64,000 nt of DNA. Source: Egibacteraceae bacterium. Lineage in GTDB: Bacteria > Actinomycetota > Nitriliruptoria > Euzebyales > Egibacteraceae. Below are positions 19,713 through 28,912 of the stretch, in pieces. The position numbers and the translations under genes are program-made. The stretch is from the NCBI GenBank assembly GCA_030446745.1, contig JAUJMS010000010.1, forward strand, positions 21,805 to 85,804. Direction: 5' to 3'. Numbering within the stretch: the stretch's first letter is position 1; each line of letters begins with the position of its first letter. The notes below the pieces were generated by a model. It was not told the DNA's origin. It saw only the letters and a program-made list of their open reading frames with translations, and did not search any database.

Positions 19713-19833
19713 GCGGTCCCCAGCCACGGATCTCCTGCGCTTCCATGGTTTCCCGGTGTAGCGCATGATGGCCTGGCACGGCCGAAGTCGGGCGGGCTAG
19801 AGTACGCCCGCCGGCGGCGACGACCGCGGAGGC
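19713..19833 (+). repeat. Direct repeat copy 2, including a remnant of the first codons of the HTH gene (MEAQE.. on minus strand)
   Basis: Imperfect copy of 18319-18440; minus strand encodes 'MEAQEIRGWGPP' versus 'MEAQEMQWLGTA' in copy 1. Confidence 0.85.
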
Positions 19834-19854
19834 ACGGCACATGAGGGTTCGGCG

Positions 19855-20586
19855 ATGACCGACCTGAGCACCGCTCCGGCCGACACGGGAGGCTCCGCGG
19901 CGCCGCGCCCGCGGCCGCTGCGGCGTCGTCGCTCGCTGCCCAACGGCCGCGCCGTGGTCGGCGGCTTCCTCGTCGCCGTCGCCGCCGTCGGGGTGTTCGC
20001 GGCCTACGTCAGCGCGACGGCCCCGCCGGTCACGGGCTACGCCGTCGCGGCCCGGGACCTCGCGCCGGGCGACCGCATCGACGCGACGGCGTTCATGCTC
20101 GTACCCATCGATTTGCCTGACGCGCAGCGCGCTCGCGCCTACGACGAGGTCGTCCCTTTGCTGGACACGACGGTGGTCGAGCCGCTGGTGGCCGGTGAGC
20201 TGGTCCAAGAGGGTGCGGTGGTGCCAACGCGCGCAGATGCCGGTGTGCGCACGGTGTCGTTCGCCGTCGAGGCGTCGCGCGCCGTCGCCGGCAGGCTGCA
20301 GGCCGGCGAGCGTGTCGACGTGCTCGCGACGTTCGGCAGCGGGAGCGACGCCTGCACCTACGTCGTCGCGGCCGACGTCGCGCTCGTCAGCGTCGGGCAG
20401 GCGAGCGACTCGCTGGTCGCCGAGGGTGCGATCACCGTGAGCGTCGCGCTGTCCAGCGCCGACGACGAGCTCGCGGTGGCGCACGCCGCTGGGGCCGGGA
20501 CGGTGACGCTGGCGCGCACCACCGGGGCGTCGACCGGTGCGCCGCCCGAGCGCTTCTGCACCCCGACGGCCGCCGCCGACCGCTGA
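19855..20586 (+). CDS. cpaB: Tad pilus assembly CpaB/RcpC-like SAF domain protein
   Basis: TM segment then 'VTGYAVAARDLAPGDRIDATAFMLVPIDLPDAQ...VVEPLVAGELVQEGAVV...RAVAGRLQAGERVDVLATF'. Confidence 0.8.
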   Translation: MTDLSTAPADTGGSAAPRPRPLRRRRSLPNGRAVVGGFLVAVAAVGVFAAYVSATAPPVTGYAVAARDLAPGDRIDATAFMLVPIDLPDAQRARAYDEVVPLLDTTVVEPLVAGELVQEGAVVPTRADAGVRTVSFAVEASRAVAGRLQAGERVDVLATFGSGSDACTYVVAADVALVSVGQASDSLVAEGAITVSVALSSADDELAVAHAAGAGTVTLARTTGASTGAPPERFCTPTAAADR

Positions 20587-21890
20587 TGGGCGCCGACCGG
20601 TTCGTCGTCCTCGGCGTCGCCCGCGCGCGGTCGGCATGGTTCCGCGACGTCGCCCAGTGGGCGACCTCGGCGGCGATCCCGGCCGAGTTCGTCAAGTGCG
20701 TGTCGGCGGAGGAGGTGCGCGCGCACCTCACCGGCGGGCGCGTGTTCTCGGCGGCGCTGCTCGACGCCGGGCTGCCGTCGGTCGACCGCGACCTCATCGC
20801 CGCTGCGCGCGACGCCGGCTGTGTCGCCCTGGTCGTCGACGACGGGCGCGCGAGCCGCGACTGGCACGCACTCGGGGCTGCGGCGGTCCTGCCGCCTGAC
20901 CTTGACCGCGAGCACCTCGTCGACGTGCTCGCCGCGACCGCGACGATGGTCGACGGCGGCGACGCCGCGCCCGGCCGCCGCCAGCGCCCGCGCGCGCTGC
21001 CGACCGCACGGGGACGCGTCGCCGTGGTGTGCGGTCCCGGCGGCAGCGGCGCCTCCACGGCCGCGATCGCGCTCGCCCAGCAGCTGGCCGCCGATGCCGA
21101 CGCCGGTCCGGTGCTGCTCGCCGACCTCGCGCTGCGCGCGGAGCAGGCGATGCTGCACGACGCGCGCGACGTCGTGCCCGGTGTGCAGGAGCTCGTCGAG
21201 GCGCACCGCGGTCGCGAACCGTCCGCCGCGGAGGTCACGGCCCTGACCTACGACGTCACGGCACGGGGCTACGCCTTGCTGCTGGGTCTGCGGCGCGCGC
21301 GGTACTGGGCGACCATCCGGCCACGGTCGTTCGAGGCGGCCTTCGACTCGTTGCGGCGGACCTTCGGCACCGTCGTGTGCGACGTGACCGCCGACTTCGA
21401 GGGCGAGGACCAAGGCGGGTCGCTCGACGTCGAGGAGCGCAACCTCATGGCGCGCACCGCGGTCCTGGCCGCCGATGCCGTCCTGGTCGTCGGCATGGCC
21501 GGCGTGAAAGGACTCCACGCGCTGGTGCACGTGCTCGTCGACCTGCTCGACGCCGGCGTTCCCGCGGGCCGCATCGTGCCGGTCGTCAACTGCGCCCCGC
21601 GCGGCCTGCGCGCCCGGGCCGAGGTCGCGGCGGCGGTCGCCGCGCTCACAACGTTGCCGGGACGGGGACCGGCCGCGCTGCCGACACCCGTGTTCCTGCC
21701 GCGCCGCCGGGTCGAGGAGGCGCTGCGCGACGGGGTGGCGCTGCCGGCACCGCTCGGCCAGCTGCTCGCCGGGGCCTTTCGCGCCACGTTGACGCGCAGC
21801 CCGCGGCTGGTCGCGGCGGCGGCGACGCCGGTCCCGGTGACGCCCGGCACGCTGGGCAGCTGGCACGGCCAGGAGGCGAGCGGGGCGTGA
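20586..21890 (+). CDS. Tad pilus CpaE/TadZ-like ATPase
   Basis: Deviant Walker A 'VAVVCGPGGSGASTAAIALAQQLAAD', 'GYALLLGLRRARYWATIRPRSFEAAFDSLRRTFGTVVCDVTADFEGE'. Confidence 0.78.
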   Translation: MGADRFVVLGVARARSAWFRDVAQWATSAAIPAEFVKCVSAEEVRAHLTGGRVFSAALLDAGLPSVDRDLIAAARDAGCVALVVDDGRASRDWHALGAAAVLPPDLDREHLVDVLAATATMVDGGDAAPGRRQRPRALPTARGRVAVVCGPGGSGASTAAIALAQQLAADADAGPVLLADLALRAEQAMLHDARDVVPGVQELVEAHRGREPSAAEVTALTYDVTARGYALLLGLRRARYWATIRPRSFEAAFDSLRRTFGTVVCDVTADFEGEDQGGSLDVEERNLMARTAVLAADAVLVVGMAGVKGLHALVHVLVDLLDAGVPAGRIVPVVNCAPRGLRARAEVAAAVAALTTLPGRGPAALPTPVFLPRRRVEEALRDGVALPAPLGQLLAGAFRATLTRSPRLVAAAATPVPVTPGTLGSWHGQEASGA

Positions 21891-23221
21891 GCGCCGGACC
21901 GGCCGTGTCGCCGCTGGCCGAGATCGAGCGCAGCGTTCAGCGCCGCGCGAAGGAGATCGCGCTGGACGTCGCGGCAGGTGACGGCCGCGCGAAGCTGCGT
22001 GCGCTGGTCGACGACGAGGTCGACCGCTGGAGCGACGACTACAAGCGCGGGCTGCGCGCGTTCGACCTCAACGACCGCCGCCTCGTGGCGGAGCGCGCGT
22101 ACCGCAACCTCGCCGGCTACGGCCCGCTGGAGCCGCTCCTGGCCGACGACGACGTGTGGGAGATCATGATCAACAGTCCTGATCAGATCTTCGTCAAGCG
22201 CCACGTCGGCGCGTCGGGCTACCACGACGAGGTCTTCCACGACGACGAGCACGTCGTGCGCATCCTCACCAAGATCCTCGGCGACGCCGAGGGCGCGCAC
22301 CGCAAGCTCGACCCCGCCGAGGGGCTGCAGGACGCGCAGCTCGACACCGGCGCACGACTGCACATCGTCCACCGCGACGTCGGGCGCGACGGCCACATGG
22401 TGGTCAACATCCGCAAGTTCACCGGTGTCGCGTACCGGTCGCTGGGAGAGCTCGTCGCTCGCGACATGCTGTCGGTGCCGGTCGCCGATTTTCTGCGGGC
22501 GTGCGTGCGGGCCCGGCTGTCCGCGGTGTTCGCCGGGGCGCCGGGCTCGGGCAAGACGACGCTGCTGTCGTGCTGCGCCGCCGAGCTCGACCCGGCGCTG
22601 CGCGTGGTCGTCGCCGAGGAGGTGTTCGAGGCCGACGTGCCGTTGCCCAACGTCGCGTCGATGCAGACGCGCGCGGCCCGCAGCGACCGCCCCGCGGTCG
22701 ACCTGCGCCGGCTCGTCGCCGGCTTTCTGCGCATGGCCCCCGACATCGCGATCGTCGGCGAGGTTCGCGACCGCGAGGCGCTGCCGCTGTTGCTGACGCT
22801 GTCGTCGGGCGTAAAGGGCTACACCACCATCCACGCCGGCTCGGCGCGCCAGGCACTCACCCGCCTCCGCTTCGTCTGCCAGCTCGCCGACACCGCCAGC
22901 GAGCTGCCGCTGTCGGCGCTGAACCAGCTCGTCAGCGAGTCCGTCGACGTCGTCGTGCACTGCGCCCGCCGGCGCGGCGAGGTCAAGGTCACCGAGGTCG
23001 TGGCCGTCGAGGATCTGCAAGCCGGGGTCGACGGCACCAACTTCACCGTCACCGAGGTCTTCACGCGCGCGCGCTGGGACGATCCGCTGCGCTGGACCGG
23101 CAACGTGCCGGTGCGGGCGGCGCGTGCCTTCGACGACGCCGGCTACGACCTTCGGGCCTTGCTCGACGCGGCCGGTCGCGCGCCGCGAGAGATCGCGCCG
23201 CGAGAAGGCGCGCCCCGATGA
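21887..23221 (+). CDS. cpaF: Tad pilus CpaF/TadA secretion ATPase
   Basis: 'IMINSPDQIFVKRHV', Walker A 'FAGAPGSGKTTLLSCC', 'RMAPDIAIVGEVRDREALPLLLTLSSGVKGYTTIHAGSARQALTRL'; GTG start overlaps previous stop. Confidence 0.92.
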   Translation: MSAGPAVSPLAEIERSVQRRAKEIALDVAAGDGRAKLRALVDDEVDRWSDDYKRGLRAFDLNDRRLVAERAYRNLAGYGPLEPLLADDDVWEIMINSPDQIFVKRHVGASGYHDEVFHDDEHVVRILTKILGDAEGAHRKLDPAEGLQDAQLDTGARLHIVHRDVGRDGHMVVNIRKFTGVAYRSLGELVARDMLSVPVADFLRACVRARLSAVFAGAPGSGKTTLLSCCAAELDPALRVVVAEEVFEADVPLPNVASMQTRAARSDRPAVDLRRLVAGFLRMAPDIAIVGEVRDREALPLLLTLSSGVKGYTTIHAGSARQALTRLRFVCQLADTASELPLSALNQLVSESVDVVVHCARRRGEVKVTEVVAVEDLQAGVDGTNFTVTEVFTRARWDDPLRWTGNVPVRAARAFDDAGYDLRALLDAAGRAPREIAPREGAPR

Positions 23222-24111
23222 GCCGCGCAACGGGCGTGGCGCTGGCGCTGCTCGCCGGCTACGGCGCGTTCCTGGCATACACCGCCGTGGCCTTCGGGTG
23301 GCGCGGCATCGGGCTGGGGCCGTCGCCGACCCGTTCGACGGTGCGCCGCGACCGGCTGCGCGACTGGCTGGTGCAGGCCGGTCTGGGTGACGTGCGCGTG
23401 AGCGAGCTCGTCGCGGTGTCCAGCGTGCTGTTCGTCGTCGGTGCCGGCCTGGCCTACGGCGTGTTCGGCGGCGCCGCCCCACCGCTGGTCGCCGGGGTGT
23501 TCGCCGCGTCGTTTCCCTTCGCTGCCGCGCGCCGGCGTCGCGCACAGCGCCGCATGCGCGCCCGCGACGCCTGGCCGCGGATGATCGAGGAGCTGCGGCT
23601 GCAGGCGACGTCGGTGGGGCGGTCGATCCCGCAGGCGCTGCTCGACGTCGGGCGGCGCGGGCCGGCGGAGCTGCGTCCCGCATTCGCGGCGGCGCACCGC
23701 GAGTGGCTGCTGTCGACCGACTTCGAGCGGACCCTCGCGGTCCTCAAGGGTGAGCTCGCCGACCCGACCGCCGACGCGGTCTGCGAGACGCTGCTCGTCG
23801 CGCACGAGATGGGCGGCAGCGATGTCGACCGCCGGCTGGCCGCCCTCGTCGAGGACCGCGTCGCGGACCTGGCCGGGCGCAAGGACGCCGCTGCGAAGCA
23901 GGCCGGTGCGCGGTTCGCGCGCGCCTTCGTGCTCGTCGTGCCGCTGGGCATGGCGCTGGTCGGCGTGTCGATCGGCAACGGCCGCGCGGCGTACGCGGAC
24001 GACCTCGGCCAGGCGGCTGTCGTCGTCGGCCTGCTGCTGGTCGCCGGCTGCTGGGCGTGGGCCGCGCGATTTCTGCGGCTGCCGGAGGAGGAGCGGGTGT
24101 TCTACGAATGA
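23218..24111 (+). CDS. Tad pilus inner-membrane protein TadB-like (T2SSF)
   Basis: 'MIEELRLQATSVGRSIPQALLDVG', 'LLVAHEMGGSDVDRRLAALVEDRVADLAGRKDAAAKQAGARFARAFVLVVPLGMALVG'. Confidence 0.85.
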   Translation: MSRATGVALALLAGYGAFLAYTAVAFGWRGIGLGPSPTRSTVRRDRLRDWLVQAGLGDVRVSELVAVSSVLFVVGAGLAYGVFGGAAPPLVAGVFAASFPFAAARRRRAQRRMRARDAWPRMIEELRLQATSVGRSIPQALLDVGRRGPAELRPAFAAAHREWLLSTDFERTLAVLKGELADPTADAVCETLLVAHEMGGSDVDRRLAALVEDRVADLAGRKDAAAKQAGARFARAFVLVVPLGMALVGVSIGNGRAAYADDLGQAAVVVGLLLVAGCWAWAARFLRLPEEERVFYE

Positions 24112-25010
24112 GCCGGCTGCTGGTGGTGTCGGCGCTCGTCGGCTGGGCCGGCGCGACGCTGCTGCTGTCCGAGCTGCGCTGGTTCTCGCGGGCACCGCTG
24201 AGTGAGCGGCTGCGCCCCTATGCCGTCGGAGCGCCGCGCCAAGGGCGCCCCGGGGTGCTGTCCGCGGCGTCGTTCCGCGACGCGGTCGGGCCGCTGTCGC
24301 GGGTCGTCGGCGGGCGCCTCGCACGCCTGCTCGGCGTCGGCGAGGACCTCGAACTGCGGCTCACGCGGATCCACGCGCCGCTTGACGCCACCGGCTTTCG
24401 CACCCGCCAGGTGGGGATCGCGTTCGCGGCCTTCGGGCTCGGTGCGCTGACGGTGCTGGCGGCCCGCCCGCCGGTGCTCCTCGCGCTGCTGTTCCTGCTC
24501 GGGGGGCCACTGCTCGCGTTCCTGCTCGTCGAGCAGCGGCTCGCCGCCGCCTCGCAGGCGTGGCAGCGCCGGGTCTTCCTCGAGCTGCCGGTCGTCGCGG
24601 AGCAGCTCGCGATGCTGCTCGCCGCCGGCTACTCGTTGACCGCGGCGCTCAACCGGCTCGCCGTGCGCGGACGCGGGGCCTGCGCGCGCGACCTGGCCCG
24701 CGTCGTGCGGCGCGTGCGCCAGGGGTTGTCGGACACCGACGCGCTGCGCGAGTGGAGCGCCGTCGCGCACGTCGACGCGCTCGACCGGCTCGTGGCGGTG
24801 CTCGCGCTGCACCGCGAAGCTGCCGACCTCGGCCGGCTGCTGTCGCAGGAGGCGCGGGCCGTGCGCTCCGACGTGCAACGGCAGCTGACCGAGTTGGCCG
24901 AGCGGCGTGCCCAGCAGGTGTGGATCCCGGTCACCGTCGCGACGCTCGTGCCCGGTGTCGTCTTCCTCGCCGTGCCGTTCATCACCGCGCTGCGGCTGTT
25001 CGCGACGTGA
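24108..25010 (+). CDS. Tad pilus inner-membrane protein TadC-like (T2SSF)
   Basis: 'LELPVVAEQLAMLLAAGYSLTAALNRLA', 'LDRLVAVLALHREAADLGRLLSQEARAVRSDVQRQLTELAERRAQQVWIPVTVATLVPGVVFLAVPFI'. Confidence 0.85.
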   Translation: MSRLLVVSALVGWAGATLLLSELRWFSRAPLSERLRPYAVGAPRQGRPGVLSAASFRDAVGPLSRVVGGRLARLLGVGEDLELRLTRIHAPLDATGFRTRQVGIAFAAFGLGALTVLAARPPVLLALLFLLGGPLLAFLLVEQRLAAASQAWQRRVFLELPVVAEQLAMLLAAGYSLTAALNRLAVRGRGACARDLARVVRRVRQGLSDTDALREWSAVAHVDALDRLVAVLALHREAADLGRLLSQEARAVRSDVQRQLTELAERRAQQVWIPVTVATLVPGVVFLAVPFITALRLFAT

Positions 25011-25076
25011 CGGCCATCGGAATGGGGTACCGTCATTGACAACGACAGTGCACCGCCTGGATCGAAAGGAGACACC

Positions 25077-25295
25077 ATGACGCTTCGCTTGCTCCAGCTG
25101 TACGTCGCCGCACGGATGACCGCGGCCGAGCTGCGTGCCCGCGCCGCGGATCAGGACGGGGAGGGTGTGATTTCCACGGCGATCGCCGTCTTGGTCATGG
25201 CCCTTCTCGGCGCAGCGATGTGGCTCGCGTTCAAGGGCATCTTCGACGGCGCGGCGCAGAAGGCCGGCAGCGCCGTCGACCGCATCGGCGGCTAA
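25077..25295 (+). CDS. Flp-type pilin candidate
   Basis: 72 aa, 'DQDGEGVISTAIAVLVMALLGAAMWLAFKGIFDG' prepilin-like hydrophobic helix; position in Tad operon. Confidence 0.7.
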   Translation: MTLRLLQLYVAARMTAAELRARAADQDGEGVISTAIAVLVMALLGAAMWLAFKGIFDGAAQKAGSAVDRIGG

Positions 25296-25302
25296 GCGAG
25301 CC

Positions 25303-25806
25303 GTGACCGGCAGCGTCGCCGCCGCAGGCGACGGGGCGGTATGCAGCCGCGCCGTTGTGGCCGAGCACGGCGAGCGCGGCGCCGGGGCGGTGCGTCGGCT
25401 TGCCGTCGTCGGGGGACGCGGCGAGCGCGGCGCCGGGGCGATATCGGCCGTCGCCGGCGTCGCCGTGTTCCTCGTGTTCCTGCTGCTCGCGGTGCAGGTG
25501 CTCGTCCACCTGTTCGCGACCTCTGCGGTCTCCGCGGCGGCCTTCGACGCGGCGCGGTTGGCCTCGGGCGCCGACGGCGGGGGCGCCGCCGCCGCGCGGG
25601 GGCACGGGTTGACGGTGCTCGGCGGCTTCGCCGGCGACGTGCGCGCCTTCGACGTGGCGGTCGGGGCGGACTCGGTCACCGTCCACGTCGTGGCGGACAG
25701 CCCCGCACTGCTGCCCGAGGCGCTCGCGCGCGTGCTCGGGGCGGCGGGGATCGACCGGACGGTCACGGTGCGCCGCGAGGGTCCGGTCTGCACGGGCGCG
25801 TGTTGA
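25303..25806 (+). CDS. TadE-like minor pseudopilin
   Basis: 'GERGAGAISAVAGVAVFLVFLLLAVQVLVHLFATSAVSAAAFDAARLAS'. Confidence 0.7.
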   Translation: MTGSVAAAGDGAVCSRAVVAEHGERGAGAVRRLAVVGGRGERGAGAISAVAGVAVFLVFLLLAVQVLVHLFATSAVSAAAFDAARLASGADGGGAAAARGHGLTVLGGFAGDVRAFDVAVGADSVTVHVVADSPALLPEALARVLGAAGIDRTVTVRREGPVCTGAC

Positions 25807-26267
25807 GGCCGCGACGTGGCCGGGTTCGGCTCTCCGACGAGTCTGGCGCCGTCGGCGGCCTGGAGGCGCTGCCGTTCGGGGTGCTGGTCTTCGTCGTCGG
25901 CACCCTGCTGGTCGCCAACGTCTGGGCCGTCATCGACGCGAAGATGGCCGTGACGACGGCCGCACGCGAGGCCGTGCGGGCGTTCGTCGAAGCACCGGCG
26001 GGCGCGGACGCCGCCGCCCTCGGGCACGGGGCGGCGCAGTCGACGATGGCGGCGCTCGGCCGCGGCGACCACCCCGCCGCGGTGACCGTGCGGGGCGCGC
26101 TGACCCGCTGCGCCCGCGTGACCGCCACCGTGCGCTACCCCGTCCCGGCGGTGACGCTGCCGTGGATCGGCAGCATGGGGTCGTTCACCGCCGCCGCGAC
26201 CGCCAGCGAGATCGTCGACCCGTTGCGCAGCGGCGTTCCGGGGGAGGCCGACTGTGTCGCGGCGTGA
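25803..26267 (+). CDS. TadE/TadG-like pseudopilin (TTG start)
   Basis: 'ESGAVGGLEALPFGVLVFVVGTLLVANVWAVIDAKMAVTTAAREAVRAFVE'; TTGA overlap with upstream stop. Confidence 0.68.
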   Translation: MRPRRGRVRLSDESGAVGGLEALPFGVLVFVVGTLLVANVWAVIDAKMAVTTAAREAVRAFVEAPAGADAAALGHGAAQSTMAALGRGDHPAAVTVRGALTRCARVTATVRYPVPAVTLPWIGSMGSFTAAATASEIVDPLRSGVPGEADCVAA

Positions 26268-26745
26268 CGTCGCGCGCGTCGCCCGAACCGCCACGAACGA
26301 GCGCGGCAGCGTGCTGATGCTCATGCCAGCCGCGGTGCTCGTCGTCGTGGTGCTGGCCGCGATGGCGGTCGACTTCGCCATCCTGTTTCTCGGCGAACGC
26401 GAGCTCGCCGACGTCGCCGCCGCCGCCGCGAACGACGCGTCGACGGCAGGCCTGGAGCGCGACGCGTTCTACGACTGCCGCGGGCTGATACTCGACCCAG
26501 GCAGGGCGCGCGCCGCCGCCGGTGCTGTCGTGGCCGCGCGGGCCTCGGACGCCGTGCGGATCACCGCCGTTGACGTCAGCATTGCCAACGACGCGGCTCG
26601 CCCACAGGTCACCGTCGACGCGCGAGGAACCGTCGGCTTGCTGTTCTCGACCGCGCTGCCGGGCGCGGCGACGACCGGCACGGTGCAGGCGCGCGCCGTG
26701 GCGGTCGCCGAGCCGCTCGGTCCGGGTGCGGGGCCGGGATGGTGA
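26254..26745 (+). CDS. TadG-like (Flp pilus-assembly) protein
   Basis: 'NERGSVLMLMPAAVLVVVVLAAMAVDFAILFLGERELADVAAAAANDAST'. Confidence 0.75.
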   Translation: MSRRDVARVARTATNERGSVLMLMPAAVLVVVVLAAMAVDFAILFLGERELADVAAAAANDASTAGLERDAFYDCRGLILDPGRARAAAGAVVAARASDAVRITAVDVSIANDAARPQVTVDARGTVGLLFSTALPGAATTGTVQARAVAVAEPLGPGAGPGW

Positions 26746-27581
26746 CCGCCGCGGGGGGCGCCGGCCCGGCCACCGCGCGAGGGCGGCTGCTCGCGTGGCG
26801 GGCGGCGCTCGTCGCGGTCGTGTTGGGTGCCGACGCCGCCGGTGCCGTGCTGCCGGCGCCGCCGCTGACCGACGTCGGGGCGTGGGGACAATGGCTCGCT
26901 GGCCGTGATCCGGTGCTCGTCGCGTTCGGCGTGCTGCGGCTGGCGGTCCTCGTCGCGGCGTACTACCTGCTCGCGGTGACCGTCGTCGGCGCCCTGGCGC
27001 GGGCGGCACGCTGGCGTCGGGCCGTCGCCGTGGCGGACGTCGTGACACTGCCGGCGGTGCGCCGGCTGCTGTCCACGGCGGTGCACGTCAGCGTCGCCAC
27101 GGCGACGCTCGTGCCGTCACCCGCGTTCGCGGCGCCGCCGCCGGGCCCACCCCCGCCCCGCCCGGCGGCCACCGCCACCGCCGACCCGGCCGCAGACACC
27201 GCCGGCGAGGACCGGCGCAGCCTGCGGCCGTCGCACCACGACGGGCCGCTGACCGCGGCGGTCGACGCGGCGGTCGACGCGGCGCGGCGCGGCGCCGCCC
27301 AGCGTGACGCGGCGGGGCGCGGCGCGACCGCGCCTGAGCCCGCGCCCCGGTCACACCCGGCGCCGCCGGTCGAGCCGACTTGGCGGGTACGCCCCGGCGA
27401 GTCGTTCTGGACGATCGCCGAGCGGACGGTGCGCCGCGCCGCGGGCGCGGCCGCCACCGACGAGCAGGTCACCGCCTACTGGCACCAGCTGGTGGAACGC
27501 AACCACGCGGCGCTTGCCGACCGCGACAACCCCGACCTCATCTACCCCGGCCAGGTCTTCAACCTGCCGCCGCCGAGGTAG
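26739..27581 (+). CDS. Membrane protein with C-terminal LysM domain
   Basis: TM helices, Pro-rich linker, 'TWRVRPGESFWTIAERTV...YWHQLVERNHAALADRDNPDLIYPGQVFNLP'. Confidence 0.8.
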   Translation: MVTAAGGAGPATARGRLLAWRAALVAVVLGADAAGAVLPAPPLTDVGAWGQWLAGRDPVLVAFGVLRLAVLVAAYYLLAVTVVGALARAARWRRAVAVADVVTLPAVRRLLSTAVHVSVATATLVPSPAFAAPPPGPPPPRPAATATADPAADTAGEDRRSLRPSHHDGPLTAAVDAAVDAARRGAAQRDAAGRGATAPEPAPRSHPAPPVEPTWRVRPGESFWTIAERTVRRAAGAAATDEQVTAYWHQLVERNHAALADRDNPDLIYPGQVFNLPPPR

Positions 27582-27591
27582 CCCAGTGGTC

Positions 27592-28213
27592 ATGCCGGAG
27601 CTCGCCGCGTTCGCCGAGGAGGCGCAGGCGGTCGACGCCACGCTCGCGACCGTGCCGACCGTGGCGTGGACGCGACCGGCCCTGGGGTCGTGGGACGTCG
27701 CGCAGCTCGTCGCCCACCTGGTGCGAGGCGCCGGGCGCGTCGCCGCCTACCTCGACGAGCCGGTCGACGGGCCGGCGGTCCACGATCGGGTCAGCTACTG
27801 GCGCTACGACCCGGACGCCGTCGCGGCGGACGTCGCGCGTCGTGCGGTGGACGCGGCGGACGGCCGTCGACGCCGAGACGCTGCCTGCCCTGTTCACCGA
27901 GCAGTGGCGCACCTCCGCGGAGCGTGCCGCCGAGCGCGACCCGGCGACGGTCATGACGTCGATATGGGGCCCGATACGCCTGGACGACTACCTGTCCACC
28001 CGGGTGGTCGAGCTCGTCGTGCACCACCTCGATCTGCGCGCGGCGCTCGACCTGCCGCCGGCGGCGACGCCGGCCGCCGCCCGGATGACGATGGCGACCC
28101 TCGAGGCGCTGCTCGGCGGCCCCCGCCCGCGCAACCTCGGGCGCACGCGGTTCATCCTCGCGGCCACCGGCCGGATCGACAGCGACGATCCCCGCCTGCC
28201 GGTGCTGCGCTGA
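27592..28213 (+). pseudogene. Maleylpyruvate isomerase/DinB-like mycothiol-dependent family protein, one frameshift near 27860
   Basis: 'WTRPALGSWDVAQLVAHLVRGAGRVAAYLDEP' in one frame continues as 'STRVVELVVHHLDLRAALDLPPAATPAAARMTMATLEALLGG' in another. Confidence 0.7.
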
Positions 28214-28294
28214 GTCGCCCCGCGTTGTCCGCGCGCAACGACCACCGATAGCCTCCGGCGCGTCGGATCCACGTAAAGAGCAGCGGAGGCGCGA

Positions 28295-28795
28295 ATGCAG
28301 TTCGGGCGGTACTTCGAGGACTTCGAGGTCGGCGACGTCTACAAGCACTGGCCCGGCAAGACGATCACGCAGGCCGAGGACATCCTGTTCTGCGCCATCA
28401 CGATGAACCAGCACCCACTGCACTCCGACGACAACTACGCCGCCGCGGCGACACCCCACGGCAAGGCGATGGTCGTCGGCAACCTCGTCTACTCGGTGGT
28501 GCTCGGCCAGAGCGTGCCCGACGTGTCGGGGCGTGCGATCGCGAACCTCGAGGTCGAGTCGCTCAAGCACGCGAACCCGACCTTCCACGGCGACACGATC
28601 TACTCGGAGACGACCGTCGTCGACAAGCGGGCGTCGCGGTCCAAGCCCGACCGCGGCGTCGTCACGGTCGAGACGATCGGTTACAAGCAGGACGGCACCG
28701 TCGTGTGCGAGTTCCGCCGCAAGGTGTTGGTGCCGACCCGCGCCGGCGCCGGCGACGAGCACCCCGGCCGACCCCAGCCCCGCCGCGACGCGTAG
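28295..28795 (+). CDS. MaoC family dehydratase
   Basis: 'GRYFEDFEVGDVYKHWPGKTITQAEDILFCAITMNQHPLHSDDNYAA...HANPTFHGDTIYSETTVVDKRASRS'. Confidence 0.9.
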   Translation: MQFGRYFEDFEVGDVYKHWPGKTITQAEDILFCAITMNQHPLHSDDNYAAAATPHGKAMVVGNLVYSVVLGQSVPDVSGRAIANLEVESLKHANPTFHGDTIYSETTVVDKRASRSKPDRGVVTVETIGYKQDGTVVCEFRRKVLVPTRAGAGDEHPGRPQPRRDA

Positions 28796-28912
28796 CTCCT
28801 GCTCGCCGGCGTCGAGGCGGCGAGAAGATCCTCGTCGCGCGTCGCGGGAGGTGGTGGCTCGGTTGGTGCGGGCGGTCACGGCGGCGCGCCTCGGTGCGCG
28901 GCGCCAGTCGGT

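Noticed and set aside
21269-23683. 804-aa minus-strand ORF
   Set aside because: Antisense to cpaE/cpaF, which carry clear Walker and Tad motifs.
24102-26381. 759-aa minus-strand ORF
   Set aside because: Antisense to tadC/flp/tadE; no domain signature.
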